A stretch of DNA of 64,000 nucleotides, taken from NCBI GenBank assembly GCA_012932865.1, contig SAXG01000098.1, positions 1 to 64,000 of the forward strand, written 5' to 3'. The notes beneath the pieces were generated by a model. It ran no database searches. It was not told where the DNA came from and saw only the letters and a program-made list of their open reading frames with translations. A program made the translations under genes and the position numbers. Origin of the DNA: Amylostereum areolatum. Taxonomy: Eukaryota; Basidiomycota; Agaricomycetes; Russulales; Stereaceae. The first letter of the stretch is position 1; the number at the start of each line of letters is the position of its first letter. Of the stretch, positions 1 through 10,537 are shown in pieces.

Positions 1-439
1 CCAGAGGACGCGGTCGTTCATGAAAACCCTCAAGAGTTTCCGAGAGATAACTTAGTCGAGATCTGCCAGTAACGAAGTGGTGCCTCCAAGGGCTGAAAGC
101 CACGCCACGGATGGCCCCAGTGTTCACCATGATTTTTATAGCATTTTCCGTCAGATCACTCACATCCTTCACCGATGTACCCACTTCCGCTCTGCATTGT
201 ACTGCTAATATGCTACTGGTTGAAACGGTCTCAAGCTTGTCCTACTGATGCCCGCGTTGCGTAGTATCGCATTACGCAAGACTCTGAGAAGCATTCTACT
301 TATGCGGATGTGGCAATGAAAAGTTGGACGAATAAATGAATTGCCCTCCAGGGGGGACCAATACTTATTATCTTATCTAACTCTGACTGTGATCAGAAAT
401 GACTCTGAGCTCTCGCCTTGCCAGTCGCGCTCATCCACC
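1..439. other. No gene recognised at left edge
   Basis: No convincing coding region, RNA gene or repeat is seen before the ornithine cyclodeaminase-like frame. The last part presumably holds that gene's promoter. Confidence 0.4.
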
Positions 440-1768
440 ATGATCACCACATCTCCCAACGCCACCGCTCTTCGAATATTATCCGCGTCCGATGTCGATT
501 CTGTCCTCGCCGACTTTACTCCCGCCGACCACCTCGCCCTCATGGCCCGCGTCTTCCACGGTATCTCCCATCCACCCAAATCATCGACCGCAATATCCCA
601 TCTCCAGCCCCATCGCACCACGCTACCTCTGCCGAACCATACCACGCTCGTCATGCCCGCGCGCGTACCGAGCCTCGGATCGTCTGTGAAACTGGTCTCT
701 GTGCCTACCGCTGCAGGCGACACGCGCGGTCTCCCCGCATCCACCCTTGTCCTGACGAAGCTACAGGCACCGTAACGCGCCGTGTTGAACGCACGATCTC
801 TCACGGCAGTAAGAACTGCTGCAGGTGCGTGAATCGGCGATTTCTCTGCAGCATATAGTCATGTCCACGCGCATATAGGCACTGTTCTCGCGACGGTGAT
901 CCTCCACCCTCGCCGCGTCGAGTCCCCAAATGACACATCTCGCCGCCTTCGGCGCAGGGTGCCCAAATACCGCGCACACGTCGACCTCCTCCTCTACCTC
1001 TACCCACGCTCACCCACGTCACCCTCGTCAACCGCAAGCCAAATCCTCGCGTCGACAACCTCATCAAATACCTCTCTTCCGCTCATCCTGCGTCAACCTT
1101 CGCCACCAATCATCCTATCTGCTGACACCTCAAGGCCACCGTGCAGACTGCCTCCATCATCGTCCACTGCAACACCCTCTCGTGTCCCCCGCTCTTCCCC
1201 TCCATCTGGGTGCGCCCAGGCACACACCTCATCCTGGTCGGCTCCTACACCCCCGCGATGGTCGAATCGACAGCGGACCTCGTGCTTCGCGCCGGACGCG
1301 TCGTCGTCGACTCTCGCAACGCCTGCGCAGCGGAGGCGGGCGAGCTCATCTCTGCGGGGATCCCTCCCGAAGACGTCACGGAGATCGGCGAGCTCGTACG
1401 GCCGCAGGCGGACGGCGGGTTCGACGAATGGACGGTCGATGAAGAGGGGCGTGCGAAGGTGACAGCTGCAGGGGACGTGACGATTGTCATAGTCGGTCGG
1501 CGTGGGGTGCGCAGGACGTAGCGATTGCCATCGCGTGGCGGAGCGGGCGTTTTCCAAGGGGGTCGGGACCGTCGTGGAAGGATACGACGCCATAGCGGCA
1601 ATAAACACCGTATCGGGCGCTTGCGGCGGGATGGGGATGATGTACACGGGTAATAATATCTGTGAGTGGACGTTCTCTGGGACGGAGCGCAGGCTCCTGG
1701 CCGAGCGACAGCTAACGCGACGTCTGATTGATTCACAGTGCTATCTCAAGCTCCCAATCAGCGAATAA
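440..1768 (+). pseudogene. Ornithine cyclodeaminase / mu-crystallin family gene, frame-broken
   Basis: The translation from the ATG at 440 follows the family N-terminus (LSASDVDSVL, then LVMPARVPSLGSSVKLVS and GDTRGLPASTLVL). The Rossmann core continues in other frames: LAAFGAG, then AHVDLLLYLYPR and THVTLVNR, then HLILVGSYTPAMVE at 1225-1262 and FSKGVGTVVEGYDA near 1552-1590. The protein can be followed only by changing frame at least five times, at about 750, 780, 950, 1010 and 1490. One possible intron (donor GTGCGT near 823) explains only one break. The break near 750 reads as one missing G in CTGGAC. Known family members are NAD(P)-dependent enzymes that deaminate ornithine or reduce ketimines. 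The copy is either decayed or carries base-call indels; its neighbour at 2286 also has a one-base break. A working product is not supported as written. Confidence 0.75.
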
Positions 1769-2285
1769 TAAAACATATACATCCTCGATCTACTAAGACC
1801 CACGGGGTTTCTCCTAAGTCGATTCACGAATCCAAGTCCAACGACTCCAAATGATCGCGCAATCGCGAGGACCGATAGACAAGAATTACACCAGTGTTAC
1901 CATTGAGGAGGAGCTCAAGTCATTTCAGACGTGTTTTTGGTGCATTACCCTCACAACTATCGAAGGGGAAGTCTCTAGAATCCTGCACTGACTCGAGGGA
2001 CACACGCGCAAGTCTAGACCACCGCGAAATTATCGGTTTGGTGATGGTGGGTAAGAAAGTTACATCCAATGAGGCACTAGTCACCATGATGGCTGATGGA
2101 GAACTCTCAGAACGTTTCGGACGAACAAAGGTCTTTCTTCCTGTCTGACTCGGAAAGTAGTATCAAGGTTATATCAGTAAACGCGACCACCTCCACCGGT
2201 TACGATTCAACCCCAGCAGCCTCGTTTTCTCCTCTCTCTTGCAAATCAATCTTTCATACGCTTCAACTGCACCCATACTACTGTC
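1769..2285. other. Intergenic, upstream of questin-oxidase-like gene
   Basis: No gene is recognised. Short open frames here have no coding character. The segment presumably holds the promoter of the gene at 2286. Confidence 0.4.
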
Positions 2286-4449
2286 ATGTCTTCTCAAGTT
2301 GCCACCACAGTTCATCAGGACAAGGCCGAGTTCATCGACAAGCTCTTCAGCCTCCCTACTCAACTGGCGTCCCACATCAGGAAAAACCTCCCTTACTAAA
2401 ATCAACAAATCCAGCAAATTAGCGCTAGTTAGAGGGGGACCTTCCTAAAGTGAACTAACAGGCTCTATTCTCACAAAACCCCGTACACATTTCGATGCAC
2501 CGTCGTCGCATGGACCTCATCTTTGCACTTCAAATACATAGTTGAGGCCAGAAGGGTGACAGGGGACCTACGTCGACGTAGTGCCTTGCAGGTTGGCAGC
2601 GGGAACAGGGAATTAGGAAGGTCCCCCTCTAATTAGTAGATTTTTAGTAAGGGAGGTTTTTCCTGATGCAGGCCCACCGCCGATAGCGCCAAAGCGCTCA
2701 TCAAGAACCTGAAGCGCAACTTCATCGAGAACCACGCGTACTTCAACGAGGATGGCTTTCATAAGTATGTATTCCCCCGTCCCTTTATCTGCTGATAGTT
2801 CGGGAGTATGCCACTGACAGACTCGGGATTCTTTAGCCACGTTATGGATCACCTCTTCGCATTGTACTCCCTCGGGGGCACGCCCGCGGCCCTCGACGAG
2901 GTGTACGCTGCTCACGACTACCAGATGCCCGCGTTTGCGAGCCCGAGCCTATCACCGGTGTTAACTTCCTCGAGCATCTCGGCGACGACAAGTATGTTCC
3001 CCCGTATTTTTACATCCCTCATCCACTTCACATCTAACCTTTTGCCACCCAGGTTCTACGACGCGTACATGTCCTACTTCTGCACCCACCTCCTCTCGCA
3101 TTCTGTCGCGGAGACGATCCAGCAATTCATCTTCTCACCTGAGTACAACTTCATCCCCGGTCTCGACGCGATCAACGCTGAGAACGTTAAGCAGGGGAAG
3201 GCCGGAAACAAGCAGCAACCGGAGATGCTCAACCGGCTCCTCGCGGGCCTCGTCCACCCATTCATTCACCTCGGGTACGGCGTCGAGTTCGGGGTGGCGC
3301 AGCAGGTCGCAGAAGGTACGACGTTCTACGTCTTTTCTTCACCCATCAGATCGCTGACAACCTGCTTTGTCTAACCAGGTCTCGCACAGGCGGCCATTCA
3401 TCCCGCCCACCAAACCGAGATGATTCCCCTCTCGTTCTTCGACACCTCCCTCACCCCAAACCCTTTCCTCCGCGGTCTTTCCGGAACCACTCAGTCGAAC
3501 GCCCCCGCCGCCCCCAAACCCTCCTTCAACTTCCACACCACCATTCTCACCGACCCCGCCCTCTCCCCCTCCGCGCTCGACTGTTCTTTGGGACCGCGCG
3601 GCTATGAAGGCGTCGTCGCGAGCGGCGGCCCGACGATCTTGAAGCATGTCAACGCGTGGTACGACGGCTGGCTGGCTGGCGTCGCGGACGAGGACCTCGA
3701 GCCCACGCTCGAGCGCATGGTCGAGGAAGTCGTGTTTGGTAATGTGCTGTGGTACGGCGTGTGCGGGTGGGCGCTTCGCGGGGAGAAAGTCCTCAACGCC
3801 GATTTCACAAGGTACACCTTCCTCCCCCTCCCCCCCCTTCCTCCTCAGTTTCATCCGTGTGCTGACGTCGTTGTTTTTTTCCCATAGCATGCACTTCGTC
3901 ACTTCCGCGATCTTTCTCCCTCTCTTCCTTCTCCCCGGCTCCCGCTCTTCAGCGCTGTCCCCTGCCCTCCCGCTCCAAAGCCGTTTCCTCCTCCTGCGCG
4001 CCTACCTGGCCACCTGCGCCGGGTGGCTCGTCGCAAACGGCCAGCCCCCCCTCCCCATCCGCGATTTCTACTCCGCGACCTCCCATCATCTCTCCGCGCC
4101 TCCCGCGCCGCATGCACTCAAGCCCGCCGACCCGGCGGACGGCAAACGCGACCTGGACGCGCCGGGCCTGACGATGCGCACGGGCGGCAGCGCTTGGGCG
4201 CGTATATGGACGAACGTCGTCGTGCATCCGAACGAGCACCTCATCAAAGCGATCCGCGCGCTCGGCGCGTTTTCGGCTGTGTACGGGGGTATCGAGAAGG
4301 GCTATTTCGTGCGCGAGGGAGCGGGCGAAGGGGAGGGAGTGGACGGGATCGAGGAGTTGGACGGGACTATGTTTACGAGGGTGGCAGGACTGACGATGGA
4401 TAGGCTAGGTTGGGCGTATGAGGAGGATCCCGTTGGGCTGTGGGATTAA
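2286..4449 (+). pseudogene. Questin-oxidase-like (AflY type) protein gene, interrupted
   Basis: The start is ATG 2286. Exons can be joined with introns 2765-2836, 2992-3052, 3316-3378 and 3812-3887, all GT..AG. The protein matches the questin oxidase-like / AflY family: NFIENHAYFNEDGF, HVMDHLFALYSLG, FYDAYMSYFCTHLLSHS, MLNRLLAGLVHPFIHLGYG, NEHLIKAIRALG. The family does Baeyer-Villiger-type oxidation in polyketide pathways; the basidiomycete substrate is unknown. Two lesions are visible. A 0.3-kb inverted-repeat element follows codon 30 and brings stops. Near 2940 the frame shifts by one base (AGCCCGAG where AGCCCCGAG would keep the ASPEPITG reading). Removing the insert down to one CA copy rejoins the frame as S-H-R-P-T. 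The rest of the protein is well preserved, so the damage is recent or partly a sequencing artefact. An AflY-like neighbour of the same pathway is not present. Confidence 0.8.
2377..2668. mobile_element. Small inverted-repeat element (MITE-like) in questin-oxidase gene
   Basis: The left end reads TCAGGAAAAACCTCCCTTAC and the right end (2642-2666) is its reverse complement. A second inverted block, AGAGGGGGACCTTCCT, follows inside, with about 20 extra bases in the left arm. There is no coding sequence. Flanks are consistent with a CA direct repeat (2375-2376 and 2669-2670), but the duplication length is not certain. No second copy was seen in this window. Confidence 0.75.
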
Positions 4450-5264
4450 GGGGATTGGCTGGTATATCCGGGGGGACGGAGTGGCTCTGATTTTTTTTAT
4501 TTTTTTATTTTTTCCCTGTTTAAAGTCTATTTCGACCGGCGGTCCATGTCTAGACTATAGTAATACAGCTGTGTGTCCTGCTCGGTTTCCTCGCGTGAAA
4601 GCTTTCTTGCTCGCTGGTGTGTCGACCTTGTAAAGGTCATGAATGCGTCCCCCGTCCCCTATCCCCCGTCTTCCCCTTCCTCTGCCCCGTAAGTGGCTCT
4701 GATGATACTATTAGGCACTACTACGGTGTTAGTCTTTGGTGGGCAAGCTTGTACCTCAGTGTTTAGTAACGGCCCGGGATCGGTGAGTATCATGAATATG
4801 AATATGAATATGGTTTGTATCATATATATGATTGCCTGTGTGGATTGGCAATGATGGGGTGAACGGACACTGCTATTGGAAAAGAAAGTAGCCTACCCTA
4901 GTACAACTCGGAATGTCGTGGCTTCGCTTGCACAGGCCTCTGGATTTGATACAATTGGGATCGTAGTTAGGTATAGTATGTAGATAGTACGCTTGTTCAC
5001 GTATCCACAAAGCAAGTCACGGTAGTACATGTACATGGTTTCTGAAGCCAGGTTCGTGGGTTTTATGTAAGTAAGGTCGGGCCAGTCGCGATAATCGTAC
5101 ATAACGATCCTCAGAAGATGACGATTGCAGAATCAGGAATATACTGTATCACTGTTTGTTTTTTAGTAGGGACGAAAGCGAGCGAAAGCATAGATGATAA
5201 GACAAACATCGAGAGCACCTAAATCAGGAAAAAAACCATCCCGTTCACGTACGCGTAGGCCTCG
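4450..5264. other. Intergenic region between convergent genes
   Basis: No gene is recognised. It holds the 3' flank of the questin-oxidase-like gene, an A/T-rich stretch with a short GAATAT repeat near 4795-4810, and the 3' flank of the minus-strand gene ending at 5265. Confidence 0.4.
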
Positions 5265-6056
5265 TCAAAACCCGTCATATGTGTCGGTGGGCATACCACC
5301 CGTACGAACATATATGATGTACCCGTCAGGCATGGCGTGCACAGAGACGTTTTCGGTGCTGTTTGGACGCGGACGGCGGTAAGGATTAAAGGCAGCGGTT
5401 CGCCCTCCTCTCGCGTTCTGAACCCGTCCGCCTCCAGAAGACCTAGGCTCACCGGTCAAATTCAAATTTCCAGGACCCGGCATGGTAGACGTCTGAGAGT
5501 CCGGGGAGTGTGCGTTCGAAACCGAGGGTATGTTTCCCGAGTTGGTGAGGGTAGATGGTGGGAGACTGGGGTAGGGGTCGGAAGGGTAGAGAGCTGAGGG
5601 TTCACGAAGATTGCCATACGATGAACCAGGCTGCAATGATCCGGAGAGAATCGAGTCCGAGGGCAGATAATGTTGAGCGCCACCGGTGTTCGACGTCGCA
5701 CTAGTATGCCCTTCATCCTCAGGCTGTGTCGTGGAAGATCATTTATGAATCTGAACGACGACGCGTATGGCGGGGAAAAGAAGATTGCGTACCACATAGT
5801 AACCGATATCGCCCACGATATCCGGAGCAATATAATCGTAGGGGGCAGAATCGGTACTTGACACTTCAAGTTGTGGATCGGAGTGTACGGATAAGGCGAG
5901 TGGGTCCACAGTCATGGCGTTTTCGGACGGGTCACGTTGTGAAACTGAGAGAGGGACCAATGCTTCGACTGGCCCTTCAGGTGAACCGCATGTGTTTCTA
6001 CTTGTGGGACGACACTTTGTACTTGAGGGAGGATTGTTCTCCTGCCATACCATCAT
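5265..6056 (-). CDS. Small hypothetical protein, paralogue A of an FNPYRRP/DGYII family
   Basis: Two exons (minus: 6056-5793 and 5723-5265; donor GTACGC, acceptor ACACAG, phase 0) give 240 aa. The first exon is Ser/Thr/Pro-rich and acidic. The C-terminus carries AFNPYRRPRP followed by PDGYIIYVRTG. A second gene at 33383-34165 has the same two-exon layout, the same intron phase, 241 aa, and the same C-terminal pair of motifs, which supports both models. No known domain, signal peptide or membrane segment is recognised. The start at 6056 was chosen because it gives the same length as the paralogue; an upstream exon cannot be excluded. Function unknown. Confidence 0.65.
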
Positions 6057-7355
6057 GGAGACGGGGGTGTGAAATAGGCTTCCAGCGGGAAGCCTGCTAC
6101 CCCAATCCCAAGGAGATCGAGGGGACGGATACTTAGTAGTTCCATGTCGGCGACGGCATTGATAGAAAGATGGGGATTAGAACACTGGGATGATGTAGAG
6201 TGTATGTGTGTCGGCTGAAGGAGACGTAAGTATAAGAAAGGATGCTGGGTCATGGCTCTCGGAAAACAGAGTCTTTTATAGAATTATAGGCGTTAGAGTT
6301 GGGCGCGATGGTGAAGACAACCTTGGTTGTTGGTACCGCTGATCTTGTGAAACGCTTGTGAGTGGCGGATCCTCTCGAGAACATGCCCATATTGGGATCA
6401 GAGTGCTAGAAGCTTATGTAATTATAAGTAAGTAAGTGATTCGATCGTCTCATCCAAAACGGCGGAGAACATTGCCAGTGGTATGTATGCTTAGTAGTCT
6501 CCTTTGCAAACCCTAAAACATCATATTCACCTTTTGGGAATTGGGGCGGCGGTGATGATGTGTAGGGTCTGCGGTGTGTTGTTCCACTCCAGTTGGATAC
6601 TTTATACGTGTCTGAGGACCGAGGGTCATTAAAGGATGGCAGCAGAGTGCGTGGAGTCGAGGACATCTCGTCCTCGAAAGTTCGAGCTCTCAAACTTCTC
6701 ACGCCCAAAGCGCTGGTCATAGGCGCCGAACGCGATACGCGTTTTCGGTGATAGCCTTCCCACGTGACCGTTCAGGATTGAAAACGGGTGCTCCTATGAT
6801 GAGGTGCTGATTGCGCCTAGACTATATGTATGTAGGTACTTACTCTTTTAACAATCTTTTTTAAATACCGTGGCCTATACTCTCAACGTGCAGTGCAACC
6901 GAGATTGATATTGAGGCTATGAGGATGAATGGGGTCGTAGAGCAATCGTAGAGAGCTCCGAGTCGAGCGGCACCGGGCACTGGGCAGACCTCGCAGCACC
7001 CCCGACCAAGCATTATGAAATACGTACCAAGCTACTGGACCAGATGACAGGCCTGCCCCACGGGCTTACACTCAAAACGATTGTCTTCTGAGCATGGTCA
7101 GCCACGAAGACCACCATGGACCGGTCACAGGCGTCGTTCTCCTCAACTAATTGTCATTATAAAATCCAAGTACGAAGTACCACGTTCTACGCCAACCACT
7201 CCAGGAGATATCGTACAAAAGAATAGATCGTAGCCGAGTCGTGCGGTGCCATGGCGGGAGGGACCGGTGGCAAAGAGTTAGGATACTGTCGTAAGGCTAG
7301 AGAAAGGATGAAGTGCGAGTGGTCTATGTAGTAGCATGTCCAACATGATGATCCT
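6057..7355. other. Intergenic with one weak open frame
   Basis: It contains the promoter side of paralogue A and the 3' flank of the fungalysin gene. Apart from the 104-codon frame at 6406-6720 nothing recognisable is seen. Confidence 0.4.
6406..6720 (-). CDS. Hypothetical small protein (weak)
   Basis: An intact 104-codon frame from an ATG, rich in Ser, Thr, Pro and Tyr, with aromatic-containing segments such as YKVSNWSGTTHRRPYTSS. No domain is recognised and no paralogue is seen in the window. It lies 86 bp from the next in-frame region with no supporting splice signals. It could be a chance open frame. Confidence 0.25.
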   Translation of the reverse strand: MTSALGVRSLRARTFEDEMSSTPRTLLPSFNDPRSSDTYKVSNWSGTTHRRPYTSSPPPQFPKGEYDVLGFAKETTKHTYHWQCSPPFWMRRSNHLLTYNYISF

Positions 7356-9980
7356 CTACATGAACGACCAAGGCCAGTCGTCCTCCGGCTCGTCATCACC
7401 AGGCTCCTCAGGCGCCGGCTCCTCGGGCGCCGGCTCACCACCCGAGCACGCCTTGGGCGTCGCGAACCCGTTGACGCGGATTCCTCCACCCCAGGGCGTG
7501 CGTCCCTGCACCGAGGCATCGACGCCGAGCCCGCGAAGCGCGAACGCCTCCCAGATCTCGCAGAAGTTCTCGCCGCCGGTGAGCACCTGGTCCGCCTGAA
7601 CAATCGCGTCGCGCGCGTCGAAGAACGACGGCCGGCACTGCTGGAGCTTCATTCCGTTGAGCACGAGCTGGACCGCGAGCGAGTTGCCGTGCTTCGGGAC
7701 GAGTGCTTTGGGCTTGCCCGTGACGTCGAACGCTTGCGGGCGGTAAAAGTCGTTGTCGGCGGGGATCGAGCCGTCCGCGGCGGGCTGGGGCGGGTACAGG
7801 CTGTCGACGAAGCCGTGCTTCTTGATCAGGCTCTGGGCGACGACCCAAAGCATCTCTGCCCAAACCTCACCGATCGCGTGCACGCCCCAGTACCGGTCGA
7901 GCGTCTTGTACAGTGATGGGTTAATCTTGTCGTCGAGCGAGTACGGGTAGTTGCGGATGCCGCCGGGCTGGTTCGCAGCCCACGCGCCCATGGGGTAGTC
8001 CGAGTAGTTGCTGTTGCTTCGGATCATGGTGGCGAGGAAGTCGCCCCAGCCTTCGCCCATACCGCCCGCCTCGCCGAAGCCGAGGCAGCCAGAGTTGGCG
8101 GGGCCACCGGTGAGACGCGTGCTAAGACCGTGGCTGAGCTCGTGGATGACGATGCCGGCCTCCAGGTCACCGTCACGGTAAGGAGTGGCGGTGTTCCAAA
8201 GGTACATGCGGCAGCGCCCGTTCTGTCCGTCAGGAGGGGTCATGAAGTTGGCGTTGTTGTATCCGCTGCCATCTTGAGCGTTGGCGATGACAGCATCGTT
8301 CTCCGCCCCACCGCGGCCGAAGTTGTGTTGCTGGAAGTTGCCAGACACCTCGTCAAAACCGTAACTGTAAGATTGGCCATGAGTGAAGATATTCAAAAAC
8401 CATCACCGCCACGGGCTTACCGGTAGTAAAGGTCATGAACCATGTTGGACGTGTAGAAGAGCTGAGTGACGGTGGCGTTGATGTACTTCTTCGCCTCGGT
8501 GAGCGACTCGCTGCTGTTCGTCACCTTCGGGTCATAGGTGAAGTCGAAGTTCATGTCGGCGCTACCATCGGGGCGATAATTGTACTTCCAGTTATTCGCA
8601 CCTTCCCAGTCCTCGTGTGCGAAGACCTGCAGACATGTCAAAACAGAGAATACGTGTCGAAGGGAACGCTACTTACATTGTTACCCCAGGTCGTGGTGTA
8701 ATTGGAGTGCCCATCCTTGCGCCGGATGCCTTCTGCGAGAGGGTCGTTCCCAACCGGGATGACGTGCCAACCGATGGGGCTAGCCAGAGTGTCGAAGTTC
8801 TCCTTGGCGATAGTGCGGTTGCCCTCGGAGGGGTCATTCACGCCCCAGGGGAAAATGTTGTACTGGGCGACCGGACGTTGCGTAGAAGGCTTCTTCGTGG
8901 GCATAGGCGAGTCCGACGCCCAGTCGACGACTGAGAGGATGCGATGCGGTTCCTGGAGAGACACGACGGCCTCGTACCAGTTGTCCTGCATCTCGACCTC
9001 GTACCGCCACGCGTGCATCAACTTGGTCTTGTCACCATCGGGGAGCTGGATGTAGACGGGTTTGGCCTTGACGGGACCGACGGCGTCGGGAACATTGTGG
9101 ATGAGCTCAACCATGGTCGTGTGATCGCCGACAAGGTGGTGCTCGAACACGGATGACATCTTGTCGAGATGGGCGTCCCAGTTGGTCATGATGTCCTCGA
9201 TGACTTCGCTCTTAGGAGTGGCGGCTATCATGAACTGGAGGAGGGGACGACGGGGGTCGAAATCGGTGCCAGCGGCGAACTTGTCGGAAGCCGCCATGCG
9301 GAAGGGTGTCTCAACATGAGCACAGTTCGACTCGTACGCATGTGCGAGGGGAGCAATGGTCTCCTCAGAGATTCCACCAAGGGGGACCTGATCCTGTGAG
9401 GCGGCTTGCTGGAAGGAGGCCGTCCGGGCATCTTGAAGCTCACCCTCGAGGGTCTGACAGAACTCGACGTGAGGACCAGGGGTGTTGGAATCGTCGTCGG
9501 CGAAGGACGTCGGGGCGGCGCCGCGGTAGAACTGCGCTCGAATGAGCGCGCGTGACGTATGCAGGGACGAGAGGTGCTTACCGAGTCACCGTAGGAGATG
9601 ACGGCGCCATTGCGGTCAACGTTGACGTTGATGTCGCCATCGGCCACCTCAACGCCGTTTACGAGCTGGCGGAAATAAGCATGCGTAACGCCGGTTGCCT
9701 TGTCCGTGTACGAGTCCTTGCGGAGAGCGAAGGTGTTCTCAAGGGCGAGCTGGTCGCCGAGGAGGTTGGCCACAAAGCTGGTGGCAACCTCGAGAGGGTC
9801 CGAGGTGTCAACGGCAAAGTTGGCAGGGGAGCCGCTGGGGGGAGCGGGGGCGGTGTTGAACTTGGCGTGGGGGTGAACAGGACCGAAACCAAGGGTCTTG
9901 CGACGGGAGATGGCGCCGTTGTGAGCGAGAGTACAGCTCGCGAGACCAGCGAGAGCGAGAGTGATAGGAATCAAACGCAT
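7356..9980 (-). CDS. Fungalysin, secreted M36 zinc metallopeptidase
   Basis: Four exons on the minus strand (9980-9582, 9531-8677, 8626-8421, 8364-7356) join in frame to about 822 aa. Introns are 50, 50 and 56 bp. The first residues, [19 protein letters not shown], form a signal peptide. A long FTP-type propeptide follows ([18 protein letters not shown], then [20 protein letters not shown]). The catalytic domain has the zinc motif HELSH within [15 protein letters not shown] and the third ligand region [10 protein letters not shown]. The tail ends in a Pro/Glu/Asp repeat ([20 protein letters not shown]). Family knowledge: extracellular endopeptidase that degrades protein and is activated by removal of the propeptide. 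It sits divergently from AUR1 across a 557-bp intergenic space. All motifs and frames are intact. Confidence 0.95.
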
Positions 9981-10537
9981 TGTTGCGAGAGTGAAAGGAG
10001 CTTGCCCAAGGAAACCAACAGACCAGTGAAGGTGTTGGAGATGGTGGGCGTTCGGGGTAGAGAGGCGACGGAGCTCAAGCCTCCTAGATAAGCACACCCG
10101 TAGCTTCTGACGTAATCCACGATATTGCCTTATCTGGCCAGATTTCACACGCCATCCATGCGACAAACGCACGTCTTTTTCCGAATACACCGCTTCAGCA
10201 AGCCTCGGGGTATACAAGGGGTATACAAGGGACCCCACACGCGCAGAGGGCGTGTCCTACAGCCAGCCATCCCATGTTGGGAGAATAACCGGCGGTGCTT
10301 CCGGATTCCGGAACACACGGAAGGGGAACCACCGCCTCTGAACATGCCCAGGAAGGCAACTCGTTCTCACGATTTCAGACCCGCGCCGCGGAACAACGGC
10401 GGGCGCTCACGCAACGCTCACGTACAACGTTTCTTCTCCGCCTTCATCGCCACCGACGACGACCAGGTACTTAGGTGCGTGTCTCGCTCATTCACAACGG
10501 CGGCGACGGCTGACTGTCATGCAGATCCACGGTCGCC
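9981..10537. promoter_or_regulatory. Shared upstream region of fungalysin and AUR1
   Basis: A 557-bp gap between two divergently oriented start codons must carry both promoters. No specific operator motif could be assigned with confidence. Confidence 0.4.

Noticed and set aside
7435..7863. A 142-codon minus-strand frame inside the fungalysin exon
   Set aside because: Arg/Ala/Pro-rich shadow of the fungalysin reading frame.
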